In this document: piece after piece, positions 1-7,001 of the stretch
How the letters are laid out: each line of letters opens with the position of its first letter
Position numbering within the stretch: the first letter of the stretch is position 1
NCBI GenBank assembly: GCA_900557675.1
Contig: USTO01000017.1
Coordinates: forward strand, 1-11,538
From: an uncultured Mollicutes bacterium
GTDB lineage: Bacteria > Bacillota_I > Bacilli_A > RF39 > UBA660
Length of the DNA stretch: 11,538 bases
Direction: 5' to 3'
The notes under the pieces: model-generated
Told to the model about the DNA's origin: nothing
The model's database searches: none
The model's input: only the letters and a program-made list of their open reading frames with translations
Made by a program: the position numbers and the translations under genes

Positions 1-2
1 AG

Positions 3-1007
3 CTTTTAGAGATTAAAAAGTTAGAAGATGAGGTTAATTCTCCTTCTTTTTGGAATAATAATGATAGGGCACAGTCTGTACTTAATAATCTTAATGTTCT
101 GAGAAGTTCTGTTTCTCTTGTTGTTTCTTTGAGGGATGATATTAGGGATTGTTTGGATCTTATTTCTTTGCTTTTGGATGAGTATGATGATGAGGTTTAT
201 TCTTATGTGTTATCTGTTTGTTCTGATTTAAATAGGCGTGTTAGTAGTCTTGAGACTCAAGTTTTGCTTTCTGGGCCTTATGATGCTAATAATGCGATTG
301 TTGAGATTCATTCTGGGGCGGGAGGACTTGAGGCTTGTGATTGGGCTATGATGCTTTACAGGATGTATTCTCGTTGGTGTGAGAGAAAAGGTTTTAAGCT
401 TGAGGTTCTTGATATTCTTGAAGGTGATGAGGCTGGTCTTAAGAGGGTTAGTTTTGTTGTTTCTGGTCATAATGCGTATGGTTATTTGAAGTGTGAAAAG
501 GGTATTCATCGTTTGGTAAGGTTATCTCCTTTTGATTCTAATAATAAGAGACATACTTCTTTTGCTTCGGTTGATGTTATTCCTGAGTTTGATAGTGATA
601 TAGATATTGAGATTCGTGATGAGGATTTGAAAATTGATGTTTATCGTTCTAGTGGTGCTGGGGGACAAGGTGTTAATACTACGGATAGTGCTGTTAGGAT
701 TACTCATTTGCCTACTAAGACTGTTGTTACTTGTCAAAATGAAAGGAGTCAAATTAAGAATAAGGAAAAGGCTTTATCTATTTTGAAGGGTAGGCTTAAA
801 CTTATGGAGATAGAAGCTAAGGAAAAGGAACTTGCTAGTATTCGTGGTGATTCTATGAATATTGATTTTGGTTCTCAGATTAGAAGTTATGTTATGCATC
901 CTTATTCTATGGTTAAGGATCATAGGACTGGTATTTCTACTAGTGATGTTTCTTCTGTTCTTGATGGAGATATTGATATGTTTATTGAGGCTTATTTAAG
1001 GAGTTGA
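3..1007 (+). CDS. prfB: Peptide chain release factor 2 (RF2), 5' end missing
   Basis: RF2 recognises UAA and UGA in the ribosomal A site and triggers peptide release. The frame is open from the left edge, and the first visible residues (LLEIKKLEDEVNSPSFW) match the N-terminal helical region of RF2. About 334 residues are visible. With a usual length near 365, roughly 30 are lost to the left, and the usual programmed +1 frameshift site (CUU UGA) would lie just outside. The SPF tripeptide anticodon (525-533) marks RF2 rather than RF1. The GGQ peptidyl-hydrolysis motif is at 660-668, within GAGGQGVN. E. coli has His after GGQ, whereas here it is Gly. The stop is TGA, RF2's own codon. The next gene starts 4 nt downstream, so the two are probably co-transcribed. 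The in-frame TTG at 129 is internal and not the start. Confidence 0.97.
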   Translation, partial: LLEIKKLEDEVNSPSFWNNNDRAQSVLNNLNVLRSSVSLVVSLRDDIRDCLDLISLLLDEYDDEVYSYVLSVCSDLNRRVSSLETQVLLSGPYDANNAIVEIHSGAGGLEACDWAMMLYRMYSRWCERKGFKLEVLDILEGDEAGLKRVSFVVSGHNAYGYLKCEKGIHRLVRLSPFDSNNKRHTSFASVDVIPEFDSDIDIEIRDEDLKIDVYRSSGAGGQGVNTTDSAVRITHLPTKTVVTCQNERSQIKNKEKALSILKGRLKLMEIEAKEKELASIRGDSMNIDFGSQIRSYVMHPYSMVKDHRTGISTSDVSSVLDGDIDMFIEAYLRS

Positions 1008-1011
1008 TTTT

Positions 1012-1869
1012 TTGAATAGTGTAATTAGTAAGATATATAGTAAGTATAAAATTAAAAGGTATTTATGGATGATATTTGGTGTATTTATATGTGCTTGTTC
1101 TTATAATTTGTTTATTCTTCCTTATGATATAGTATTTGGAGGAGTTGGTGGGATTAGTATTATTTTTTCTTATTTTATTGATATTAAACCTGCTTTATTT
1201 ATGCTTTTTTGTTCTTTTATATTTGCTCTTATTGGTTTTTTGTTTTTAAGCAAGGAAAGGGTTTTTAAGTCTTTACTTGGTGCTTTTTTGTTTCCTTTAT
1301 TTACTGAGTTTACTTCTTTTTTACCTTCTTTGGTTGATGTTAGTGGTGCTGATACTCTTCTTATTGCTTTGTTTGGTGGTACTTTATATGGAATTGGTCT
1401 TGGTCTTATTATGAGATCTGGGTTTACTTTAGGTGGCACTGATTTTTTAACACAAATTGTTAATAAGTATTTTAAACTTACTTTAGGGAGTTCTATGCTT
1501 TTGGTAGAGGGTAGTATTGTTGTGATTGGTGCTTTTGTTTTTGGTTTTACTAGTTTTATGTATGCGATTATTATCCTTTATTTGATAACTTTCTTGGTTG
1601 ATAAGGTTGTTATTGGTATTTCTGATAAGAAGGCTTTTTATATTGTTACTAGTAAAAAAGATGAGATTTGTGATTATGTTATAAATGAACTTGGTCATAC
1701 TATTACTATTTTTTCTGCGACTGGTGGTTTTAGTAAGAAGAAGAATCCTGTTTTGTTTACTGTTATTCCTACGAAGGAGTATTATAAGCTTAAAGAGGGG
1801 ATTAGGTGTATAGATAGTGATGCGTTTTTTACTGTTCTTGATGCTTATGAGGCATATGGTGGTGAGTAG
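1012..1869 (+). CDS. YitT family membrane protein (DUF161/DUF2179), first of two
   Basis: This is a polytopic inner-membrane protein of the YitT family, whose biochemical function is not established. Of its 285 residues, roughly 17-200 are hydrophobic helices (clear segments near 17-37, 59-79, 114-135, 157-178 and 181-200). They contain the family glycine-rich stretches GGVGGIS (43-49) and GGTD (141-144). Residues about 225-280 form the soluble C-terminal DUF2179-like domain (ELGHTITIF, then VIPTKEYYKLKEGI), and the protein ends in DAYEAYGGE. The TTG start is chosen because AAGGAG (998-1003) sits 8 nt before it. It lies 4 nt after prfB and 2 nt before a second YitT gene, so all three look like one transcript. 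A small-solute or ion transporter role is possible but unproven. Confidence 0.9.
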   Translation: MNSVISKIYSKYKIKRYLWMIFGVFICACSYNLFILPYDIVFGGVGGISIIFSYFIDIKPALFMLFCSFIFALIGFLFLSKERVFKSLLGAFLFPLFTEFTSFLPSLVDVSGADTLLIALFGGTLYGIGLGLIMRSGFTLGGTDFLTQIVNKYFKLTLGSSMLLVEGSIVVIGAFVFGFTSFMYAIIILYLITFLVDKVVIGISDKKAFYIVTSKKDEICDYVINELGHTITIFSATGGFSKKKNPVLFTVIPTKEYYKLKEGIRCIDSDAFFTVLDAYEAYGGE

Positions 1870-1871
1870 AT

Positions 1872-2765
1872 ATGAGTTTTTATAATGAGATTAAACTTAT
1901 TTTTAATGATTCTAGTTATGGTAAGAAGTATGGTAAGATGAGTCTTGGCCTTTTACTTCTTGCTGTTAGTTATAATTTGTTTATTTGTCCAATTAACTTG
2001 GTATCTGGTGGTGCAGGTGGTCTTGGTGTTTTGTTTAGGCATTTATTTGGTATTCAGCCCTCTTTGGTAGTGTTTTTTGTTTCTTTTTTGATGTTTGTTT
2101 TGGCTTTTTTGTTTTTGGATGCTGAGCAGGTTGTTTCGACGTTTTTTGTTGCTATTGTTTATCCTTTGATGGTTAGGGCTACTAGTGGTATATCTGGTAT
2201 TATTGGTATTGATACTAGTCATGTTCTTGTTATTGTTGTTTTTGGTGCTATTCTTAGTGGTTTAGGACAGGGATATATTTTTAAACTTGGTCTTAATTTT
2301 GGGGGTTTTTCTGTTCTTGCGAAGATTATTAATAAATATACTAAGATTTCTGTTACTTTGATTAATGCTATTATTAATGGTGTTATTGTTATGTTTGGGG
2401 CATATTATTTTGGAATTAGTATGTTGTTTTATGCTATTTTGTTTATTGTTATTTCTAGGTATGTTAGTGAAAAGATTATGCTTGGCATTAGTTTTAATAA
2501 GACTTTTAAGATTATTAGTTCTGAGTATTTGCTTATTGAAAAGTTTATATATGAGGAGCTTGGTCATGATGTTACTGTTTATGATACTTATGGTGCTTAT
2601 TCAAAGGGGGATAGAAAACTTCTTATGGTTGTTATTCCTTCGAGTGAATATGGTATTTTGAAGGAATATGTAAAGAGTGTAGATAGAGCTGCTTTTATAT
2701 TTGTTGCGGATACTTATGAGGCTAGTGGACAGGATATTTCTATTGCTGCGGGAAAATGTGTTTAA
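1872..2765 (+). CDS. YitT family membrane protein (DUF161/DUF2179), second of two
   Basis: This 297-residue paralogue has the same architecture as the gene upstream: hydrophobic helices over about 24-200 and a cytosolic-type DUF2179-like tail at about 225-285 (ELGHDVTVYD, VIPSSEYGILKEYVKSV, then DTYEASGQ). The N-terminal glycine motif GGAGGLG (46-52) is kept. The mid-protein GGTD of the upstream copy is GGFS here (144-147), losing the Thr-Asp pair. A short extra C-terminal tail ends in AAGKCV. The ATG lies 2 nt after the previous stop, with GGTGAG at 1861-1866 as ribosome binding site. No clear terminator follows, only a T-rich stretch leading into the ftsE promoter. The pair could act as a hetero-oligomer, which is inference. 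The family assignment is secure but the function is unknown. Confidence 0.9.
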   Translation: MSFYNEIKLIFNDSSYGKKYGKMSLGLLLLAVSYNLFICPINLVSGGAGGLGVLFRHLFGIQPSLVVFFVSFLMFVLAFLFLDAEQVVSTFFVAIVYPLMVRATSGISGIIGIDTSHVLVIVVFGAILSGLGQGYIFKLGLNFGGFSVLAKIINKYTKISVTLINAIINGVIVMFGAYYFGISMLFYAILFIVISRYVSEKIMLGISFNKTFKIISSEYLLIEKFIYEELGHDVTVYDTYGAYSKGDRKLLMVVIPSSEYGILKEYVKSVDRAAFIFVADTYEASGQDISIAAGKCV

Positions 2766-2801
2766 GTTTTTATACTTGGCACTTTTTTTATTTTATTTTT
2801 G

Positions 2802-2810
2802 TGTTATAAT
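2802..2810 (+). promoter_or_regulatory. Extended -10 promoter for ftsEX unit
   Basis: TGTTATAAT is a perfect extended -10 element (TGn plus TATAAT). The region 17 nt upstream is only T-rich (CTTTTT), so this promoter seems to rely on the extended -10. TTGGCA at 2776-2781 would need a 23-nt spacer, which is too long. Transcription would start near 2817, giving a leader of under 20 nt before the ftsE start. Confidence 0.65.
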
Positions 2811-2821
2811 GTAATATAAGT

Positions 2822-2827
2822 GAGGTG
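2822..2827 (+). promoter_or_regulatory. Ribosome binding site fixing the ftsE start
   Basis: GAGGTG lies 6 nt before TTG 2834. The alternative GTG at 2825 is inside this Shine-Dalgarno sequence and so is unlikely to be the start. Confidence 0.6.
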
Positions 2828-2833
2828 TTTGTC

Positions 2834-3532
2834 TTGGATATAATAAGTATGAAGAATGTATATAAGACTTATCCTAATGGGGTAGGTGCTATATTTAATC
2901 TTAATCTTTCTATTGAGAAGGGAGATTTTGTCTTTATAATTGGAGGATCTGGTAGTGGAAAGAGTACTCTTATTAAGATGCTTTATCGTGAGGAGAAGCC
3001 TTCTCGTGGTGAGATTATTTTAGGAGGGGTAAATGTTGGTAAGCTTCGTAATTCTAGGGTATATAGGCTTCGTCGTTTGATTGGGGTTGTGTTTCAGGAT
3101 TATAAATTGCTTCCTAAGCTTACTGTTTATGAGAATGTTGCTTTTGCTTTAGAGGTGACTGGTGCGGATAGTAAGCTTATAAGAAAGAGGGTTATTGATG
3201 TTTTAGGAAAGGTTGGTCTTAAGCATAAGGCTAAGGAGTATCCTGATAAGTTATCTGGTGGTGAGCAGCAAAGGGTTGCTATAGCGCGTGCGGTTGTTAA
3301 TCGTCCTAAGATTCTTATTTGTGATGAACCTACTGGTAATTTGGATCCTACGATTAGTATGGAGATAATGGAGATACTTGATAAGATTAATAAGGAATAT
3401 GGAACTACTATTTTGATGGTTACACATGATATTGATATTGTTAAGAGAATGAAAAAGAGAGTTATTGTACTTAAAGAGGGAAGACTTGAAAAGGATTATA
3501 AGAAGGGAAGTTTTGTAGATGAAAGGTTGTAG
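2834..3532 (+). CDS. ftsE: Cell division ATP-binding protein FtsE
   Basis: FtsE is the cytoplasmic ABC ATPase of the FtsEX complex. It gates extracellular peptidoglycan hydrolases during growth and division. From TTG 2834 the protein is 232 aa and begins MDIISMKNVYKTYPNGV, typical of Firmicute FtsE. All ABC motifs are intact: Walker A at 37-45 (GGSGSGKST), Q-loop Gln88, signature LSGGEQQ at 140-146, Walker B ending in DEP at 164-166, and H-loop His198. The FtsE-typical MLYREEKP sequence lies at 49-56. Its last 14 nt overlap ftsX, indicating translational coupling. A GTG start at 2825 would add three residues but overlaps the ribosome binding site, and ATG 2849 would trim the conserved first strand. 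Confidence 0.96.
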   Translation: MDIISMKNVYKTYPNGVGAIFNLNLSIEKGDFVFIIGGSGSGKSTLIKMLYREEKPSRGEIILGGVNVGKLRNSRVYRLRRLIGVVFQDYKLLPKLTVYENVAFALEVTGADSKLIRKRVIDVLGKVGLKHKAKEYPDKLSGGEQQRVAIARAVVNRPKILICDEPTGNLDPTISMEIMEILDKINKEYGTTILMVTHDIDIVKRMKKRVIVLKEGRLEKDYKKGSFVDERL

Positions 3533-4418
3533 AACGTTTTTTAGAAGTTTAAGAGATGCCTTTAAGAGTGTTGTTAGGAATTTTAGTTTGTCTCTTGCTT
3601 CTATTACTTGTATTACTATAACTCTGATTATAATTGCTTCGGCACTTCTTTTATCAGAGAATGTTAAGAATTTTACTAATGAGATTGAAAAGGATGTTAC
3701 TATTGTTGCATTTCTTGATTCTGATGTTAAGAATTCTACTAGGGAAAATTTTGAAACTTCTATAAAGAAGAATCTTAATATTGAGACTTTTACGTATAAG
3801 TCTAAGTCTGATGTTAAGGATGAAATGGCTAAGGAGAATAAGACTTTTAGTTCTGTTCTTTCTGAGTGGGATGATGCTAGTAATCCTCTTAAGGATACTT
3901 ATACTATAAAGGTGCGTGATGTTAAGAGTATTGGGGATACTGCTAAGGAAATAGAAAAGCTTGATGGTGTTAGTTCTGTTCAGTATGGTGAGGGTCTTGT
4001 TGAAAAGTTAGTTGGTGTATTTGATGCTATTGAGAAGATTACATACATTGCTGCTTTTGCTCTTATTGTTGTAACTATTTTCCTTATTATTAATACCATA
4101 AAGCTTACTATTTTTTCTAGGAAAAGGGAAATTGGTATTATGAGGCTTGTTGGTGCTTCTAATAGTAGGATTAAACTTCCGTTTGTTATTGAGGGGATTA
4201 TTCTTGGAATGATTGGTTCTATAATTCCTATACTGGTTGTGGTGTTTGGATATTCTACTTTATATGATTATTTTGGTGGAGTGTTATTTTCTCCGGTTAT
4301 AAAACTTGTTAAACCTGTACCGTTTGTTATTGATACTTCTTTAGTGATTCTTGTTATTGGTATGGTTGTTGGTATGATAGGTAGTGCAAGGGCTGTAAGG
4401 AGGTATATTAAGGTATAA
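3519..4418 (+). CDS. ftsX: Cell division protein FtsX
   Basis: FtsX is the membrane partner of FtsE. It transmits ATPase-driven changes through its large extracellular loop to a peptidoglycan hydrolase or its activator. The 299 residues show the four-helix FtsX plan: TM1 about 22-46, an outside domain about 47-170, TM2 about 173-195, TM3 about 221-247 and TM4 about 268-292. A conserved cytoplasmic RKREIGIMRLVGAS segment (201-214) follows TM2. AAGGGAAG (3503-3510) lies 8 nt before the ATG, inside the end of ftsE. The stop overlaps the next start as TAATG, which ties this gene to the secreted M23 peptidase that is probably its effector. Confidence 0.96.
   Translation: MKGCRTFFRSLRDAFKSVVRNFSLSLASITCITITLIIIASALLLSENVKNFTNEIEKDVTIVAFLDSDVKNSTRENFETSIKKNLNIETFTYKSKSDVKDEMAKENKTFSSVLSEWDDASNPLKDTYTIKVRDVKSIGDTAKEIEKLDGVSSVQYGEGLVEKLVGVFDAIEKITYIAAFALIVVTIFLIINTIKLTIFSRKREIGIMRLVGASNSRIKLPFVIEGIILGMIGSIIPILVVVFGYSTLYDYFGGVLFSPVIKLVKPVPFVIDTSLVILVIGMVVGMIGSARAVRRYIKV
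4397..4404 (+). promoter_or_regulatory. Strong Shine-Dalgarno with long spacing before M23 gene
   Basis: AAGGAGGT, inside the end of ftsX, is the only full-strength ribosome binding site near the ATG at 4418. Its spacing is 13 nt, longer than usual. A weaker AAGG at 4410-4413 sits 4 nt from the ATG. Either supports coupling with ftsX. Confidence 0.5.
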
Positions 4419-5542
4419 TGAAAAAGTTTAGGATTGTTATAATTGTTTTACTTTTTTCTTTTATGTTTCCTTGTTTTGTTAGTGCTGAGACTATTGCGGA
4501 TTATCGTGCTAAGATAAAGGCTATTGAGGCTGAGAAGGCTGAGTCTCAAAGTAAGAGTGCGGATGTACAGAAGAGGATTGATGATGCTACTAATAGGATT
4601 AATGAAATTACTCGTGAGATAGCTCAGGCTAGAAAGGATCAGGAAAGTACTCAAAAGGATATTAAAAAGCTTAATAATAAGATTTCTGATAAGGAAGAGG
4701 AGATAAAGGATTTAGTTGCTTTTTATCAAATTTCTGATAATGATAATTTTTATTTAAAGTTTATTTTTGGTGCTGATAGTTTTGAGGATTTTATTTATAG
4801 ATTTTCTGTTGCTGAACAACTTACTGAGGCTAATGATAAGTTAGTTGGTGAGATGAATGATTTAGTTGCTGAGAATAAGAAAAAAGTTGAGGAGCTTAAG
4901 AATCAAGAAAAGAAGCTTAATAATCTTAATGCTGAAGTTACTAAAGAGGTTGAAAAGCTTGGTGATAAGAAGAGAAGTCTTGATGATGAAACTTTGGATG
5001 CTGATGATGAGATAAAGGCTTTAAATGAACAGATTGCTTTCTTTAAGAAGGAAGGTTGTAGTGAAAATCAAGATGTTACTACATGTTCTCTTAATGCACC
5101 TAGTGCTAGTGGTTTTGTAAGACCGACTCCATATGGATATATAACATCTTACTATGGTGGTAGGATTCATCCTATTTTTGGAACTGCTAGTTATCATAGT
5201 GGAGTTGATATAGCTGCTAATACGGGTACTGATGTTTATGCTACTACTTCTGGAAAGGTTATATATTCTTATGCTTCTTCTGGTTCAGAGTATGGTGGTT
5301 TTGGTAGAGCAGTTTTGATTGCACATAATGTTAATGGAAAGACATATACTTCTTTATATGGACATTTATCTAGTGCTAGTGTTTCAATTGGAGAGGTTGT
5401 TCAAAGAGGACAAGTTATTGGAGCTGTCGGGTCTACTGGTTGGTCAACTGGACCACATTTACATTTCCAAATGATGTATGGTAGTGGATATGGTACTACT
5501 CTTGATCCAATGAGCTTGGTTGATTTACCTTTGTCGTGGTAG
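4418..5542 (+). CDS. Secreted coiled-coil M23 metallopeptidase, likely FtsEX effector
   Basis: This is a predicted extracellular peptidoglycan endopeptidase of the LytM/M23 family. Residues 1-23 form a signal peptide, with cleavage after VSA. Residues about 26-210 are highly charged and heptad-like, a long coiled coil as in EnvC, PcsB and CwlO, the partners of FtsX. Cys213 and Cys223 flank a short linker and could form a disulfide. The C-terminal M23 domain (about 232-370) keeps the zinc and catalytic residues: His260 and Asp264 (HSGVD), His316 (YGHLS), and His347/His349 (GPHLHF). It therefore looks enzymatically active, unlike the degenerate LytM domain of E. coli EnvC. It overlaps ftsX by 1 nt, and a terminator follows directly. 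The role as FtsEX-gated hydrolase is inferred from architecture and position; the domain assignment itself is firm. Confidence 0.93.
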   Translation: MKKFRIVIIVLLFSFMFPCFVSAETIADYRAKIKAIEAEKAESQSKSADVQKRIDDATNRINEITREIAQARKDQESTQKDIKKLNNKISDKEEEIKDLVAFYQISDNDNFYLKFIFGADSFEDFIYRFSVAEQLTEANDKLVGEMNDLVAENKKKVEELKNQEKKLNNLNAEVTKEVEKLGDKKRSLDDETLDADDEIKALNEQIAFFKKEGCSENQDVTTCSLNAPSASGFVRPTPYGYITSYYGGRIHPIFGTASYHSGVDIAANTGTDVYATTSGKVIYSYASSGSEYGGFGRAVLIAHNVNGKTYTSLYGHLSSASVSIGEVVQRGQVIGAVGSTGWSTGPHLHFQMMYGSGYGTTLDPMSLVDLPLSW

Positions 5543-5548
5543 GATTTT

Positions 5549-5577
5549 AGAACTCTTTGTTTTTTAGAGTTCTTTTT
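5549..5577 (+). terminator. Intrinsic terminator after the ftsEX-M23 unit
   Basis: An 8-bp perfect stem, AGAACTCT (5549-5556) with AGAGTTCT (5566-5573), encloses a 9-nt T-rich loop. It runs into a run of five Ts (5573-5577). It starts 6 nt after the M23 stop codon. Confidence 0.85.
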
Positions 5578-5603
5578 AAATATTTTATAGTGGTTGGTGT
5601 GAT

Positions 5604-6890
5604 ATGAAAGTTTTTCGGTTTTTTATTTCTTTTTTATTAATTATTTCTGGGTGTTTTTGTATTTTTCTTTATATAAACTTTAGTTCTGATTCTGAACCTA
5701 TTAATGTTCTTAATGTTAGTTATAAGGATAAACATTTTGTTATAAAACTTAGTAATACTTCTGATGATGTTTATTGTTCTTTGTCTTTAAATGATGAAAA
5801 GAAGTGGAATAAGGTAAAGAATGGTGTTTGTGATTATGATGTTAGTGCTTTTGGTAATTATAAGTTATATATTAAAGATCATGATAATGTTTTCTTAAAT
5901 GATGAGATTAATAAGGTTTTTGATGTTGAGACTTCTAAGGATAGGTATTATTTAGCTGTTTCTGATAGGGCTTCATTTAATGTTAAGGTTCTTGGTATAG
6001 GAAATTATAATGTTTCTTATGATGGTTATGATTCTGGGGTTATTTCTGTTAAGGGGAATAAGATATATGCTAAGAAGAAGGGTTCTACTAAGATTGGTAT
6101 TTATGATAAAAAAATCAAAGTGGTTGTTACTGATTTAATTGATAAGATGCCTAATAAGTATAATTATTCTAGGAGATATCTTTCTTGCGGTGCTTTTTCT
6201 CAAGATGAGGAAAAACTTTTGGATAAGATACTTGCTTCTCGTATAAGTGATGCTGGTTTTGGTACTCGTGCTGGTGTTGTTGCTGCTGCTAGGTTTTTGA
6301 CTTTGGAATTTCCTTATAAGATTAGTTATTTTTCTGAGAATGGAAGACTTACTGATTATAATAGTGTTGATGGGGAAGGTAGATTTTATCATAAAGGACT
6401 TTATTTAACTAGTGATAAGTATTCATCTTTGTCTTATATTGATAAGGGACCTAAGCCTTGGGGATGTTATATGTATTCTAGACCTAGTAAGGGTATGAGG
6501 GCTAATGGTCTTGATTGTAGTGGTTTTACTACTTGGGTTTTGTATAATGGTGGTTTTGATATAGGAGATTTTGGAGCTCATGGTAAGCGTGATGAGCTTG
6601 ATCTTAATAGTTTTGGTGACGAGGTTAAGCTTACTTATGATGTTTCTGTTTCTGATAAAATAAAAGCTGGTGATCTTTTAGGAGAAGTAAGTGTTAGTGA
6701 AGGGCATTCTGCTATTGTGGTGGGTGTTGATAAGAATAATTATTATGTTGCTGAGTCTTTATGGATTTCTCCTCTTGGTGTAAATATTAATACATATAGA
6801 AAAAGTTCTCTTTATAAACATTTTGAAACTGTTAATTTGATGGATAGTTATTATAAGAAAGATGGTAATTATAGTGCTATGTGGTATTAG
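5604..6890 (+). CDS. Membrane-anchored NlpC/P60-type cysteine peptidase with Ig-like region
   Basis: This is a predicted cell-surface peptidoglycan hydrolase or amidase. Residues 1-26 form a hydrophobic N-terminal segment with two cysteines (Cys17, Cys19). No clean lipobox follows, so a signal anchor is more likely than a lipoprotein. Residues about 30-105 are a beta-rich region of no recognised family. Residues about 106-176 look like a bacterial Ig-like (Big_2-type) fold, with VISVKGNKIYAKKKGSTKI matching the usual end of such domains. Residues about 200-428 hold the catalytic part: Cys305 in NGLDCSGF, His368 in GHSAIVVG, and possibly Glu384 as third polar residue. The ribosome binding site is weak (GGTTGGTG). 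A terminator separates it from the M23 gene and no convincing promoter is seen, so it may depend on read-through or on a weak promoter near 5581. The substrate is unknown. Confidence 0.8.
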   Translation: MKVFRFFISFLLIISGCFCIFLYINFSSDSEPINVLNVSYKDKHFVIKLSNTSDDVYCSLSLNDEKKWNKVKNGVCDYDVSAFGNYKLYIKDHDNVFLNDEINKVFDVETSKDRYYLAVSDRASFNVKVLGIGNYNVSYDGYDSGVISVKGNKIYAKKKGSTKIGIYDKKIKVVVTDLIDKMPNKYNYSRRYLSCGAFSQDEEKLLDKILASRISDAGFGTRAGVVAAARFLTLEFPYKISYFSENGRLTDYNSVDGEGRFYHKGLYLTSDKYSSLSYIDKGPKPWGCYMYSRPSKGMRANGLDCSGFTTWVLYNGGFDIGDFGAHGKRDELDLNSFGDEVKLTYDVSVSDKIKAGDLLGEVSVSEGHSAIVVGVDKNNYYVAESLWISPLGVNINTYRKSSLYKHFETVNLMDSYYKKDGNYSAMWY

Positions 6891-6913
6891 TTTTATAACT
6901 TATGAAAAACCAC

Positions 6914-6942
6914 TTGACGGGGAACGCTTTTTGTGTTATTCT
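6914..6942 (+). promoter_or_regulatory. Sigma-A-type promoter for secE-nusG
   Basis: The -35 TTGACG (6914-6919) and -10 TATTCT (6937-6942) are separated by 17 nt. TG at 6934-6935 makes an extended -10. The start would be near 6949, giving a leader of about 53 nt for secE. Confidence 0.75.
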
Positions 6943-6950
6943 CTAGTTGT

Positions 6951-6974
6951 GAGACACGGAAGTGTTTTTCTTTT
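6951..6974 (+). other. Short GGAA-tetraloop hairpin plus T-rich tract in the secE leader
   Basis: ACAC (6954-6957) pairs with GTGT (6962-6965) around a GGAA tetraloop, and three further A-U/G-U pairs extend the stem. A T-rich tract follows. It would sit at the very 5' end of the secE transcript. It may be an attenuator, an mRNA-stabilising cap, or the end of the upstream gene's transcript; the sequence does not decide. Confidence 0.35.
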
Positions 6975-7001
6975 GAAAAAATATATAATTAGAGGTGGGT
7001 T

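Noticed and set aside
129..131. TTG 129 as the start of the release factor gene
   Set aside because: The frame stays open to the left edge, and the upstream residues match RF2 (NSPSFW ... DRAQ), so TTG 129 is an internal Leu codon.
228..752. Minus-strand open frames opposite prfB and similar ones opposite other genes
   Set aside because: Asn/Ile/Thr-rich composition is the antisense of T-rich coding DNA; no family motifs are seen.
2365..2661. 98-codon Leu/Met-rich open frame on the + strand inside the second YitT gene
   Set aside because: It lies wholly within the confident YitT coding frame and its composition is what the T-rich sequence gives when read in another frame.
2776..2781. TTGGCA as -35 box for ftsE
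   Set aside because: It would be 23 nt from the TATAAT, too long for a normal promoter; the extended -10 explains the site better.
2825..2827. GTG 2825 as ftsE start
   Set aside because: It lies inside the GAGGTG ribosome binding site; TTG 2834 has correct spacing and gives the usual FtsE N-terminus.
6911..6964. CACTT/AAGTG long-range pairing as a terminator for the NlpC/P60-type gene
   Set aside because: Only 5 bp across a loop of about 44 nt, and it overlaps a good promoter.
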